Shown here piece after piece: positions 10,492-18,767 of a stretch of DNA of 64,000 nt. The notes beneath the pieces are model-generated. The model was given only the letters and a program-made list of their open reading frames with translations. It did not search any database and had not been told where the DNA came from. Origin of the DNA: Sinorhizobium kostiense (GTDB lineage Bacteria > Pseudomonadota > Alphaproteobacteria > Rhizobiales > Rhizobiaceae); the NCBI RefSeq assembly GCF_017874595.1, contig NZ_JAGILA010000005.1, positions 62,001 to 126,000 of the forward strand. The letters run 5' to 3'. Each line of letters opens with the position of its first letter. The first letter of the stretch is position 1. The position numbers and the translations under genes were made by a program.

Positions 10492-10514
10492 ATCGGCCCG
10501 ACGATCGGGCCGAT
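10492..10514 (+). terminator. Hairpin after accA
   Basis: A perfect 9-base inverted repeat (ATCGGCCCG / CGGGCCGAT) with a 5-base loop begins four bases after the accA stop. There is no real T tract, so it may be a weak intrinsic terminator or an mRNA 3'-end stabiliser. Confidence 0.6.
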
Positions 10515-10526
10515 CTTCAGAAAGCT

Positions 10527-10590
10527 CGATGCGCAGATTCAAAGAGTTCCAGCGACCTTTGCGCGTCTGAAAAGACGCGCGGCGCTGTAG
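10527..10590 (-). repeat. RIME-like intergenic repeat, partial
   Basis: Contains ATTCAAAG, CAGCGACCTTTGCGCGTCT and GACGCGCGGCGCTGTAG, the inverted orientation of the repeat at 50234-50339. Only the first palindrome and the link are present; the second palindrome is missing. Confidence 0.75.
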
Positions 10591-10882
10591 GTGGGTCCGA
10601 CCCGGTATCATCGAGATCCAAGGTCTGGATGGCGGGATAAACGGCGCGGTATCACCGCTTCCGCGCTGAACCTTCGCGATTACATCTTCGGCTCGGCAAC
10701 CGGAAATCGGACTGTGGCCAAACCTTGGCCATATTCATCGGGTCATGAAAAAGCGGCATTCGCAGGCGGTCCCTGCAGGGTTAAGATTTCGTGAAGACTA
10801 ATGACGTAGTGATTCGTTGACGCCCTCTCATTTGGCGGATGGGCGTGCACGGAAGGATTGTGGCTAGAGCGGGCTTGTGCCG

Positions 10883-12289
10883 ATGCATTTCAGGAATCTT
10901 GTCATTACCGCCATTGTCGCAGCCGCGCTTTCCGGCTGCACCAACGAAACGCTCGATTCGGTCAACATTTCCAACGTCAAGAGCAAGACCGAGTATCAGC
11001 TTTCCAGCAAGATGGTCAGCAAGATGCGAGAATTGGGGATGCAGAAGACATCCCCGATCCTGCTCCGGATCTTCAAGGAAGAGGGAACGTTGGAAGTATG
11101 GAAGGCGAATACGGCGGATCGCTTCCAGCTTCTGAAGAGCTATAAGATCTGCGCCTGGTCCGGCAAGCTCGGCCCCAAGATCAAGGAGGGCGACCGCCAG
11201 GCTCCGGAAGGCTTCTACCCGCTGTTTCCGCACCAGATGAATCCCAATTCCAACTATTATCTGGCGATCAATACCGGCTTTCCCAACGTTTACGACAAGG
11301 CCAACGGACGCAGCGGCACCCATCTGATGATTCATGGCGCCTGCTCCTCCTCCGGCTGCTATTCGATGACCGACGAGCAGATCATCGAGATCTTCGCGCT
11401 GGCGCGCGACGCCTTCAAGGGCGGCCAGGAAAGCGTGCAACTCCAGGCCTTCCCCTTCCGCATGACGGCGGAGAACATGGCGCGCCACCGCGACAATCCG
11501 AACATCGAGTTCTGGAAGATGCTGAAGGTCGGTCACGACCAGTTCGAAGTGACCAAGCGCCCTCCGCAGGTGAATGTCTGCGAGAGGAAATATGTCTTCA
11601 ACCAGCAGACCGACAGCACCTTCAATCCGGCTGGCCAATGCCCTGCAATGTCGACCCCGCCCGGACTGCAGGTGGCCATGGCGAACTATGAGAAGGACTA
11701 TCAGCGCGACTACGAGAAGGCGCTGAAGAAATTTGAAGGCATGGTCTGGTACGAACCGACGGAAGCCGAACGCAAGGCGATCGTCGCCGAGCAGCGCAAG
11801 GGCCGCGAACTCGCCTACGCCCCGACCGGCACCTCGCTCGACGCCGGCAAGCTGATGAAGGTGAGCGACCTCGAAAAAAAGCTTGCGGGACAGAAGGAAG
11901 CGGAAGAAGCGAGACAGGCGGCCTTGATTCAAAAAGAGGCGCTGGAGAAGGCGACCCGCGGGGGAAAAAGCGTGCCGGTGCCGCAGCAAAGCCCGCTGGA
12001 GCGGCCGGTGCAGCAGGCGAGCCTCGAACCGGCGCCTGCCAAGAAGTCGTTCTGGAATCTGTTCTCCAGCGGAGCATCTGCGACGCAGGCGCCGGAACCG
12101 CGCCAGGCGGCCTCTCAGCCCGTACCACCCGGACCCGGGGCCGCTCAGCAGCCGGCGGCAAGCGGCGCTACAGCAGCCGCGCCGACCGGCGAAAGCTCGC
12201 AGATAGCGACCGCGCCCGTTGCTGACGGCCAGGCGCCGCCTGCCGAACAGCCGAAGAAGCGCCCGTTCTGGAAGATCTGGGGCAATTGA
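10883..12289 (+). CDS. YafK-like L,D-transpeptidase-fold lipoprotein
   Basis: A 468-residue envelope protein. The N-terminus (MHFRNLVITAIVAAALSGC) is a lipoprotein signal with the lipobox Cys at about residue 17. The YkuD-fold domain (about 60-250) has the motif MIHGACSSSGCYSM, containing the catalytic Cys; the usual Arg after SxGCx is replaced, as in the YafK (DpaA/LdtF) branch that acts on peptidoglycan-protein crosslinks. The last 150 residues are charged, then Pro/Gln/Ala-rich low complexity. GTG at 10877 is an alternative start. The stop overlaps the next ATG (TGATG), coupling it to the TusA-like gene. Confidence 0.82.
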   Translation: MHFRNLVITAIVAAALSGCTNETLDSVNISNVKSKTEYQLSSKMVSKMRELGMQKTSPILLRIFKEEGTLEVWKANTADRFQLLKSYKICAWSGKLGPKIKEGDRQAPEGFYPLFPHQMNPNSNYYLAINTGFPNVYDKANGRSGTHLMIHGACSSSGCYSMTDEQIIEIFALARDAFKGGQESVQLQAFPFRMTAENMARHRDNPNIEFWKMLKVGHDQFEVTKRPPQVNVCERKYVFNQQTDSTFNPAGQCPAMSTPPGLQVAMANYEKDYQRDYEKALKKFEGMVWYEPTEAERKAIVAEQRKGRELAYAPTGTSLDAGKLMKVSDLEKKLAGQKEAEEARQAALIQKEALEKATRGGKSVPVPQQSPLERPVQQASLEPAPAKKSFWNLFSSGASATQAPEPRQAASQPVPPGPGAAQQPAASGATAAAPTGESSQIATAPVADGQAPPAEQPKKRPFWKIWGN

Positions 12290-12525
12290 TGCCGCAGGAA
12301 AAAAAGATCGTCTATGATCTGAGGGGGCTGAAATGCCCCCTTCCCGTTTTGAAAACGCGCAAGCGGATGGAGACGCTCGCGCCGGGCGCCCTGATCGAGA
12401 TCGAGACGACCGACCCATTGGCAGTCATCGACATACCGCATTTCTGCAATGAGGACGGGCACCGGCTCGAAGAGGCGACCCCCGTCGAAGGCGGGCATCG
12501 GTTCCTCATTCGGAAGAAGGCTTAA
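12289..12525 (+). CDS. TusA/SirA family sulfurtransferase-like protein
   Basis: A 78-residue protein with the TusA fold. The motif DLRGLKCPLPVLKTRK carries the sulfur-accepting Cys in CPxP, followed by the typical ETTDPLAVIDIPHFC segment. Family members relay persulfide sulfur, for example toward tRNA thiolation or molybdenum-cofactor enzymes. The ATG overlaps the stop of the upstream lipoprotein. A TTG one codon earlier is in frame but unnecessary. Whether it is the true TusA partner of MnmA, whose gene lies about 36 kb away, cannot be told. Confidence 0.88.
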   Translation: MPQEKKIVYDLRGLKCPLPVLKTRKRMETLAPGALIEIETTDPLAVIDIPHFCNEDGHRLEEATPVEGGHRFLIRKKA

Positions 12526-12619
12526 AAGGCATCTCGCCCAAAAGCTGGGCAGCGGTATTGGCGATATGCAAGCAAGGGCTGGATTCTATCGCCTCGCGTG
12601 GAGCCATAGGCAGGATACG

Positions 12620-13102
12620 CTACAGCCAGCGGCGGATGCGGGTTTTGTAGGCACGGTAGACGTCACCGAACTTGCGTTCGAGGTAGGCTTCCTCGCGGGC
12701 GACCACACCGAAGCGGATGACGACATAGAACGCCACCAGCGAGATAAGCAGCCACAGAGTGTCGAAGCCGATGGCGAGGCCGATCAGGCCAAGAAGCATG
12801 CCGACATAGATCGGGTTACGGCTGTAGCGGTAGGGCCCCGCGTCGACAATCGTCGTCGTCGGCTGCGTGGTCTGGATATTCGTCCCTGCTCGGCGGAAGG
12901 TAGTCGCCGCCCAGATCAGCAGCGCCAAGCCGGCAAGGAACAGGATGACGCCGAGCCAAACGGCCAGCATGGCCGGCGGCAGGAACGGCAGCGGGTATAG
13001 CCAGTCGAGCACGAGCCCGGCTACGACCGCCAGCGCCCAGGCGATAGGCGGTCGCACTATTGCACCGGGACTGTCACGGAAGTTTTCGCCCGCCTCGTTC
13101 AT
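12620..13102 (-). CDS. Isoprenylcysteine methyltransferase-like membrane protein
   Basis: A 160-residue integral membrane protein with four to five hydrophobic segments and the ICMT/PEMT-type SAM-binding signature GPYRYSRNPIYVGMLLG, followed by EEAYLERKFGDVYRAYKTRIRRWL. Bacterial homologues methylate unknown isoprenoid or phospholipid-like substrates. The methionine at 13102 (MNEAGENF) is preferred to the one six codons upstream. It is convergent with the TusA-like gene. Confidence 0.87.
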   Translation of the reverse strand: MNEAGENFRDSPGAIVRPPIAWALAVVAGLVLDWLYPLPFLPPAMLAVWLGVILFLAGLALLIWAATTFRRAGTNIQTTQPTTTIVDAGPYRYSRNPIYVGMLLGLIGLAIGFDTLWLLISLVAFYVVIRFGVVAREEAYLERKFGDVYRAYKTRIRRWL

Positions 13103-13230
13103 CTCACCTCCGCACCTCACACCTGCGCGGATGATAGCAAGAATACAGAACGTGTTGGAGCGCCCCCGAGAGGGGGCGATGCGATGCCCGCGAACGGATA
13201 TGCGCTGGCTCGAGCTTAGGGCGGCTGAGC

Positions 13231-13260
13231 CTACAGCGCCGCGCGTCGTATCAAACGCAC
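13231..13260 (+). repeat. RIME-like repeat fragment
   Basis: CTACAGCGCCGCGCGTC followed by a diverged stem matches the first 30 bases of the repeat at 50234. The remainder is lost or degraded. Confidence 0.5.
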
Positions 13261-13284
13261 GATTACGTTCAATCCCGACGCGCT

Positions 13285-14451
13285 TTAGAACCTCATCCCG
13301 GGAACCACAAGCGGATTATCGGCGAGCGCCTGGGCATCTGCTTGATCGACGCGCGGCTTGCCGGTAAAGGCGTCGAAGAGGTCGCGCACGAAAGCTTCCT
13401 GAAGCCCCTTGGTGATCATCACCATGCGCGTGCGCCGATCCGCGGGATCGGGCCAGGCCGCGAGTCGCTCCGGTGTGTGGAAGACGCTCTGGACGCCGTG
13501 GAGCACCACCGGCCGCTCCGGATCATCCGCGACCGAAACGATCGCTTTCATCCGTAACAGTTTTTCGCCATGCGCGGAGCGCAGGAGATCGATGAACATC
13601 TCCAGAGCCATCGGCTCGATCGGTCGCTCGTGGACGATGCTGAACGAGCGGATGTCCGAACCGTGGCGATTGACATCATGGTGATGGTGACGCCTATGAC
13701 CGTGATCCTCGTGGCAATGATCGTGGTCGTGCCCGTGGTCATGCCCGTGGTCGTGATCGTGATCGTGGCCCGCCTCGGCTTCGTCCTGCAGCCACCGGCC
13801 GACATCGGCGACCTTCGTCGTGGCGTCATAGAGGCCGCAGGCAAAGAGCTCCGCGCGTCCGGCCGCGTCGCCATCGCCATCGACGATCGGCGCCCGCGGA
13901 TTGAGCTCACGCAACACGGCCATGAGCCGATCCACCTGTCCGTCCCTTGCGAGCCCGGCCTTGCTGATGACCAGCCGGTCGGCAACCGCGACCTGCTTCA
14001 TCGCCTCAACGTGACTCGTGATCGTCTGCGCGCCATTCACCGCATCGACCACGGTGACCACGCCGTCGAGGCGGTAATTCTGCGCGACCACCGGATTGCC
14101 GAGGACAGATTGCAGGACCGGCGCCGGATCGGCAAGGCCGGTCGTTTCAATCACGACACGCTTCAAAGGCCTGATACGACCCGTCTGCATTCTATCCATG
14201 AGATCGGCAAGCGTATCGACGAGTTCGCCGCGCACAGTGCAGCAGAGGCATCCGTCGGAAAGCTCGATTACGCCATCGCTCGATGCCTCGACCAGCAGAT
14301 GATCGATCGCCACATCGCCGAACTCGTTGATGATCACCGCCGTGTCGGCGAGTTCCGGATCCTTGAGCAGCCGGTTCAGAAGGGTTGTCTTTCCCGCCCC
14401 TAGGAAGCCGGTCAGGATCGATACAGGCACGACCGGCAATGGACCGTTCAT
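13285..14451 (-). CDS. CobW/COG0523 family GTPase with His-rich metal-binding loop
   Basis: A 388-residue G3E GTPase. Walker A is GFLGAGKT (15-22), the metal-binding CLCC motif is at 68-71 and the guanine-specificity segment is SKAG. Between the GTPase and the C-terminal CobW domain lies a stretch of about 35 residues dominated by His-Asp/His-Gly repeats (about 227-265), typical of zinc metallochaperones (ZigA/YeiR/ZagA-like). True CobW of cobalamin synthesis normally sits beside cobN, which is not here, so I do not call it cobW. No Zur-like operator was recognised upstream. Zinc trafficking is inferred from the His-rich loop. Confidence 0.9.
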   Translation of the reverse strand: MNGPLPVVPVSILTGFLGAGKTTLLNRLLKDPELADTAVIINEFGDVAIDHLLVEASSDGVIELSDGCLCCTVRGELVDTLADLMDRMQTGRIRPLKRVVIETTGLADPAPVLQSVLGNPVVAQNYRLDGVVTVVDAVNGAQTITSHVEAMKQVAVADRLVISKAGLARDGQVDRLMAVLRELNPRAPIVDGDGDAAGRAELFACGLYDATTKVADVGRWLQDEAEAGHDHDHDHGHDHGHDHDHCHEDHGHRRHHHHDVNRHGSDIRSFSIVHERPIEPMALEMFIDLLRSAHGEKLLRMKAIVSVADDPERPVVLHGVQSVFHTPERLAAWPDPADRRTRMVMITKGLQEAFVRDLFDAFTGKPRVDQADAQALADNPLVVPGMRF

Positions 14452-14466
14452 GGCAGCACTCCCTTT

Positions 14467-14567
14467 CTACAGCGCGGCGTGTCTTTCAGACACGCAAAGG
14501 CCGCTGTAAGGCTTTGAATTGCTGCATGTTCCTGTTCCTCGCGATCGATTTGAGGAGACATGCAGTA
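14467..14567 (+). repeat. RIME-like repeat (two palindromes)
   Basis: Starts CTACAGCGCGGCGTGTC, contains the matching GACACGC arm, TTTGAATTGCTGCATG and ends GAGGAGACATGCAGTA. It is nearly full length and fills the gap between the COG0523 gene and the carboxypeptidase gene. Confidence 0.85.
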
Positions 14568-14576
14568 GACGCTGTT

Positions 14577-15689
14577 TTAGAAGCTCGGACGCGGGACCGG
14601 GATCGGCACCTTGGCGGTTTCGGTGGCATCGCCCTGCCCGGTGGCATCGTTCCCGGCCTTTGCGGTACTGTCGCCGCTACCCGGAATGAGTCCGGCGAAA
14701 ACAAGCTTCAGCGGGCGATTGATCTCACGGATATAGGGCGAGAGCGGCTTCTGGCGGCCGGCTTCGTCGCGACCTTCGCTTCTGACTTTCGCCGCCTGTT
14801 TGGAGCAGATCTGCTTGCTGACGTCGACGACCAGCTTGCGGTTCTCGCCGTAAGGTGCGATCTGAGTGAGCGAAGGCTTGCCGGCGCCGCTCGTTGTCAG
14901 TGCCAATTGGAGGAGGCGGGCCGACTCGTCGGCGCGCGCACCGAGGCTCTCCTCGCCGAGCACCACCGAAACGACACGGCGACCGCTCCTCATTGCCGAT
15001 GAGACCTGATTGAAACCGGATGCGCAGATGAATCCGGTTTTCATGCCGTCGGCGCCGTCGAAGCGGCCGATCAGCATGTTGTAATTGGCATAATCCTTCT
15101 TGCCCGTGGTGATGCCTTCCAGAGCGAAATAGGGGGCATATTCCGGGAATTCGCGCTTCAGCGTGACCGCCAGGACGGCAAGATCGCGGGCGGTCGTGTA
15201 CTGGCCCTTGCCGGGCAGGCCGTTCGGGTTGATGAAGTGCGAGGAGGTCATGCCGATCCGGCGCGCCTCGGCATTCATCCGATCGATGAAGCCCTGTTCT
15301 GATCCGCCGACCGCCTCGGCGATCGCGACGGCCACGTCGTTGGCCGACTTGACAAGCATCATCTTCAACGCGCTGTCGAGCGTCATCGCCTGGCCGGGCT
15401 TGTAGAACATCTTGCTCGGCGGCTCGGCGGCCGCGTTTTTCGACATGACTACCGGGCTTTGAAGCGTCAGCTGCCCTGCCTTGATCGCGCGAAATGTCGT
15501 ATAGGCGGTCATCAGCTTGGTCAGCGATGCCGGGTACCATTTCTGGAAGATGTCCTGATGCTCGTAGACCTTCAGCGTGTCGACGTCGATGACGAGCCGC
15601 GGATTGGCGAAGGATGGCAGAGCCGACATCACCAATGCCGCACAGGCGGTCGCAAGAGCGACCAGCGCCCTCCCCCTGCCCTGCCTCAT
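14577..15689 (-). CDS. D-alanyl-D-alanine carboxypeptidase (PBP5/6 family)
   Basis: A 370-residue low-molecular-weight penicillin-binding protein that trims the terminal D-Ala of peptidoglycan stem peptides. A signal peptide (MRQGRGRALVALATACAAL, cleavage after SFA) directs it to the periplasm. The catalytic triad motifs are SLTK, SAND and KTG. After the catalytic domain there is a shorter C-terminal segment, and the end is a Pro/Lys-type tail (KVPIPVPRPSF) rather than a clear amphipathic anchor. The methionine at 15689 is used because it opens the signal peptide. It is divergent from the M20 amidohydrolase. Confidence 0.92.
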   Translation of the reverse strand: MRQGRGRALVALATACAALVMSALPSFANPRLVIDVDTLKVYEHQDIFQKWYPASLTKLMTAYTTFRAIKAGQLTLQSPVVMSKNAAAEPPSKMFYKPGQAMTLDSALKMMLVKSANDVAVAIAEAVGGSEQGFIDRMNAEARRIGMTSSHFINPNGLPGKGQYTTARDLAVLAVTLKREFPEYAPYFALEGITTGKKDYANYNMLIGRFDGADGMKTGFICASGFNQVSSAMRSGRRVVSVVLGEESLGARADESARLLQLALTTSGAGKPSLTQIAPYGENRKLVVDVSKQICSKQAAKVRSEGRDEAGRQKPLSPYIREINRPLKLVFAGLIPGSGDSTAKAGNDATGQGDATETAKVPIPVPRPSF

Positions 15690-15836
15690 GAATTCCACAG
15701 TCACCACGATCTCAAACCTCGAATTTCCGGAGTTGCCTCGTATTGTCCCGCTATTTAGCCTATATGGCCGGGACATGGCAAAGCCCAGCTGTTTGGCTGC
15801 CGCATCCATCCACCGAAGAGAGCGACAGGATATACC

Positions 15837-17000
15837 ATGCCGATTTTGAACCGTGCCGCCGAACTCCAGAGCGAAGTAACGGAGTGGCGGCGCCATCTCC
15901 ACATGAACCCGGAGCTCCTGTTCGCGGTGGAAAATACGGCAGCCTTCGTCGAAAGGAAACTCAGGGAATTTGGCGTTGACGAGATCGTGACCGGCCTAGG
16001 ACGCACCGGCGTCGTCGGCCTCATTCGCGGCAGCCTCGGCCCCGGCCGCACCATCGGGCTCAGGGCCGACATGGATGCCCTGCCGATCACCGAGACGAGC
16101 GGCAAGCCCTGGGCATCGACGACGCTCGGCAAGATGCATGCCTGCGGCCATGACGGCCACACGGCGATGCTGCTCGGCGCGGCGAAATACCTAGCCGAAA
16201 CACGCAAATTCGCCGGCAACGTCGCCGTCATCTTCCAGCCGGCCGAAGAGGGCGGCGGCGGCGGCAACGAGATGGTGAGGGACGGCATGATGGAACGCTT
16301 CGCCATCGAGGAGGTCTATGGCATGCACAATATGCCGGGCATGCCCATCGGCCAATTCGGCAGCCGCGTCGGTCCGATCATGGCCTCGACCGACGAGTTC
16401 ACCATCACCGTCAAGGGCCGCGGCGGCCATGCGGCGCAACCACATAAGACGATCGACCCGATCGCCATCGGCGCACAGATCGTCAATGCGCTCCAGACGA
16501 TCGCGTCGCGCACCGTCGATCCCCTGGCCTCGGTGGTGGTTTCCGTCACGAAGTTCAATGCCGGTTTCGCCCACAACGTCATCCCGGAGCAGTCAGTTCT
16601 CGCAGGCACGGTGCGGGCCCTCACACCGGAGGTGCGCGATACCGGCGAGAAGCGGATCCGTCAGATCGCCGAGAGCATCGCCGGCGCCTATGGCGCGACC
16701 GTCGACGTCTTTTATGACCGCAATTATCCGGTGACGGTCAATCACCCGGCGGAAACCGCCCATGCGCTCGCCGTCGCCGCGACCGTTGCTGGCGACGGGA
16801 AGGTCAATCCTGCGCTCGATCCGATGATGGGCGGCGAGGACTTCTCCTACATGCTGCTCGCCCGCCCGGGCGCCTTCATCTTCATCGGCAACGGTGACAC
16901 CGCCGGTCTGCACCATCCTGGCTATGACTTCAACGACGAGGCGATCCCGCATGGAATCTCCTATTGGGTGAAGCTCGCGGAAGCGCGACTTGCCGCCTGA
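15837..17000 (+). CDS. M20 family amidohydrolase (hippurate hydrolase type)
   Basis: A 387-residue metallopeptidase of the M20D amidohydrolase subfamily. Motifs seen: RRHLHMNPEL near the N-terminus, GLRADMDALPI, the metal site MHACGHDGHTAMLLG, EEGGGGG and GGEDFSYML. The dimerisation domain is in the middle (about 185-290). Members cleave N-acyl amino acids, including hippurate and auxin or indole-acetyl conjugates. The Lrp-type regulator gene starts only 22 bases downstream, so the pair probably belongs to one amino-acid-related unit. The substrate is not determinable from sequence. Confidence 0.92.
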   Translation: MPILNRAAELQSEVTEWRRHLHMNPELLFAVENTAAFVERKLREFGVDEIVTGLGRTGVVGLIRGSLGPGRTIGLRADMDALPITETSGKPWASTTLGKMHACGHDGHTAMLLGAAKYLAETRKFAGNVAVIFQPAEEGGGGGNEMVRDGMMERFAIEEVYGMHNMPGMPIGQFGSRVGPIMASTDEFTITVKGRGGHAAQPHKTIDPIAIGAQIVNALQTIASRTVDPLASVVVSVTKFNAGFAHNVIPEQSVLAGTVRALTPEVRDTGEKRIRQIAESIAGAYGATVDVFYDRNYPVTVNHPAETAHALAVAATVAGDGKVNPALDPMMGGEDFSYMLLARPGAFIFIGNGDTAGLHHPGYDFNDEAIPHGISYWVKLAEARLAA

Positions 17001-17022
17001 GAGTAGCAACCGGGAGGCGGCA

Positions 17023-17487
17023 ATGCATCAGATCGACAAGACCGACCGCAGAATTCTCCAGATCCTGCAGGCGGACGGCCGGATCACCAATCTCGAGCTG
17101 GCCGACCGCATCGGGCTCTCCCCAACCGCGACAAGCGAGCGCCTCCGGCGGCTCTTGAAGGAGGGCTATGTCTCTGGCTTTGGCGCGCGCCTTGATCCGC
17201 ACAAGCTCGGCTTCGGGCTCCTGGTTTTCATCGAGGTGATGCTCGACAAGACGACACCGGAGGTTTTCGACCAGTTTGCCGCCGCCATCAAGCAGGCGCC
17301 CGCCGTTCTCGAGTGCCATATGGTTGCAGGCGGCTTCGATTACCTCGTGAAGACACGCTTCGAGGACATGGCCGCCTACCGCAATTTCCTCGGCCAGGTG
17401 TTATGGACGCTGCCGGGCGTCAAGGAAACGCGCACCTACGCTGTGATGGAAGAGATCAAGAACGACGGCCCGCTGCCGCTGGTCTGA
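17023..17487 (+). CDS. Lrp/AsnC family transcriptional regulator
   Basis: A 154-residue Lrp-type regulator. The N-terminal HTH is DRRILQILQADGR...SERLRRLLKEGYVSGF, and the C-terminal RAM/ligand domain contains VMLDKTTPEVFDQFAAAIKQAP and GGFDYLVKTRFED. A GGGAGG ribosome binding site precedes the ATG at 17023 by six bases and decides the start. Such regulators usually sense an amino acid and act on an adjacent operon, so the M20 gene upstream is a plausible target. Confidence 0.93.
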   Translation: MHQIDKTDRRILQILQADGRITNLELADRIGLSPTATSERLRRLLKEGYVSGFGARLDPHKLGFGLLVFIEVMLDKTTPEVFDQFAAAIKQAPAVLECHMVAGGFDYLVKTRFEDMAAYRNFLGQVLWTLPGVKETRTYAVMEEIKNDGPLPLV

Positions 17488-17504
17488 ACGGCAGCGGGCG
17501 ATCC

Positions 17505-18551
17505 TTACGCCTTGATCGAAGCCATGTCGATGACGAAGCGATAGCGCACGTCGCTCTTGATGACGCGCTCGAAGGCGCCGTTGATTTCATCGATCCCGAT
17601 GGTTTCGATTTCCGAGACGATGCCGTGTTCGCCGCAGAAATCGAGCATTTCCTGCGTTTCCTTGATTGATCCGATCATCGACCCGGAAATGCTGCGGCGT
17701 GCCGGCACCAGCGAGAAGGCATGCACCGGCACCGGATTTTCCGGAATTCCGACCAGCACGAAATCGCCGTCGACCTTCAACAGGGTGAGATAGGCGTTCC
17801 AGTCGATCTCGGCGGCCACGGTGCAGATGATCAGGTCGAAGCGACCGGCGAGCGCCGTGAAGGTCTCCGGATCGTTTGTCGCGTAATAGTGGTCGGCACC
17901 GAGCTTCAGCCCATCCTCCTTCTTCGAGAGGCTCTGGCTGAGGACCGTCACTTCGGCCCCCATCGCATGCGCGAACTTCACGCCCATATGGCCGAGGCCA
18001 CCCATGCCGACGATCGCCACCTTCTTGCCTGGGCCGGCCTTCCAGTGGCGGAGCGGTGAATAGAGCGTGATGCCGGCGCAGAGCAGCGGCGCCGCCGCAT
18101 TGAGCGGCAGATTCTCGGGGATTGAGAGAACATAGCCCTCCTTGACGACGATATGATCGGAATAGCCCCCTTGCGTTGGGGTCTGTCCATCGGACTCGAA
18201 GCCGTTATAGGTCGGCACGAGGCCGGGCAGGTACTGTTCCAGATCAAGGTCGCGGCTCGCACAAGTCGTGCAGGAGTCGACAAAGCAGCCGACGCCGACG
18301 CGGTCGCCGAGCTTGAATCTGGTGACCCTGGATCCGACCGCCCGAACGATGCCGACGATTTCGTGGCCAGGCACCATCGGGAAGGTAGAATTCCCCCATT
18401 CGTTGCGCGCTTGGTGGATGTCCGAATGGCAGACGCCGCAATATTTGATGTCGATAACCACGTCGTCGTCGCGCGGTTCGCGGCGGTCGAAAGTGAAAGG
18501 GGTGAGCGGCTTCGAAGCGTCGGTCGCCGCATATCCTCTTGCAATGGCCAT
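17505..18551 (-). CDS. NAD(P)-dependent alcohol dehydrogenase, zinc MDR family
   Basis: A 348-residue medium-chain dehydrogenase of the YahK/cinnamyl-alcohol-dehydrogenase type. Catalytic zinc ligands are visible in [17 protein letters not shown] and LLCAGIT, and the Rossmann motif is GMGGLGHMG. The structural zinc lobe is odd: instead of four cysteines there is [20 protein letters not shown], so the last two cysteines of the usual pattern are missing. It likely oxidises or reduces aromatic or aliphatic alcohols and aldehydes. It is divergent from an AraC regulator, with an inverted repeat between them. Confidence 0.92.
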   Translation of the reverse strand: MAIARGYAATDASKPLTPFTFDRREPRDDDVVIDIKYCGVCHSDIHQARNEWGNSTFPMVPGHEIVGIVRAVGSRVTRFKLGDRVGVGCFVDSCTTCASRDLDLEQYLPGLVPTYNGFESDGQTPTQGGYSDHIVVKEGYVLSIPENLPLNAAAPLLCAGITLYSPLRHWKAGPGKKVAIVGMGGLGHMGVKFAHAMGAEVTVLSQSLSKKEDGLKLGADHYYATNDPETFTALAGRFDLIICTVAAEIDWNAYLTLLKVDGDFVLVGIPENPVPVHAFSLVPARRSISGSMIGSIKETQEMLDFCGEHGIVSEIETIGIDEINGAFERVIKSDVRYRFVIDMASIKA

Positions 18552-18655
18552 GGGTCAGTCCTTCATGTGTGGGAGTGGCGCCCGCGGATGGACTGCGGAC
18601 GGCAGGCCGGACTATGCTTCTTCCGCGGCCGATTGCGTTAGTGCGATTCTGCAAT

Positions 18656-18679
18656 ATTCTTGCGTGATCCTGCAAGAAT
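18656..18679. promoter_or_regulatory. Inverted repeat in the adh-araC divergent promoter region
   Basis: A perfect 8-base inverted repeat (ATTCTTGC and GCAAGAAT, 8-base spacer) lies in the 216-base region between the divergent alcohol dehydrogenase and AraC genes. A related ATTCTGCA lies just to the left. It is a plausible operator for the AraC-type protein; this is inference. Confidence 0.45.
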
Positions 18680-18767
18680 GGTCGCGGCGCGGTGGGCGAA
18701 GCGTCCTTGTCAACCTATCTGCTGCCCACCCGAGACGAGACTTAAACCGTTGGAAAGACCGCCGAAC

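Larger units (their letters stand above)
10489..10882. other. Intergenic region between accA and the transpeptidase gene
   Basis: A gap of 394 bases. It holds the accA terminator-like hairpin, a partial RIME-type repeat, and then about 290 bases without a convincing gene. The last part presumably contains the promoter of the following lipoprotein gene; no strong promoter or small-RNA signature was recognised. Confidence 0.6.

Noticed and set aside
10781-12418. 545-codon open frame on the minus strand
   Set aside because: Antisense to the transpeptidase gene and its flanks; Arg/Leu/His-rich with no domain.
13285-14451. cobW as part of cobalamin synthesis with cobS-cobT
   Set aside because: It is about 9 kb away, no cobN is near, and the His-rich loop points to a zinc-type COG0523 protein.
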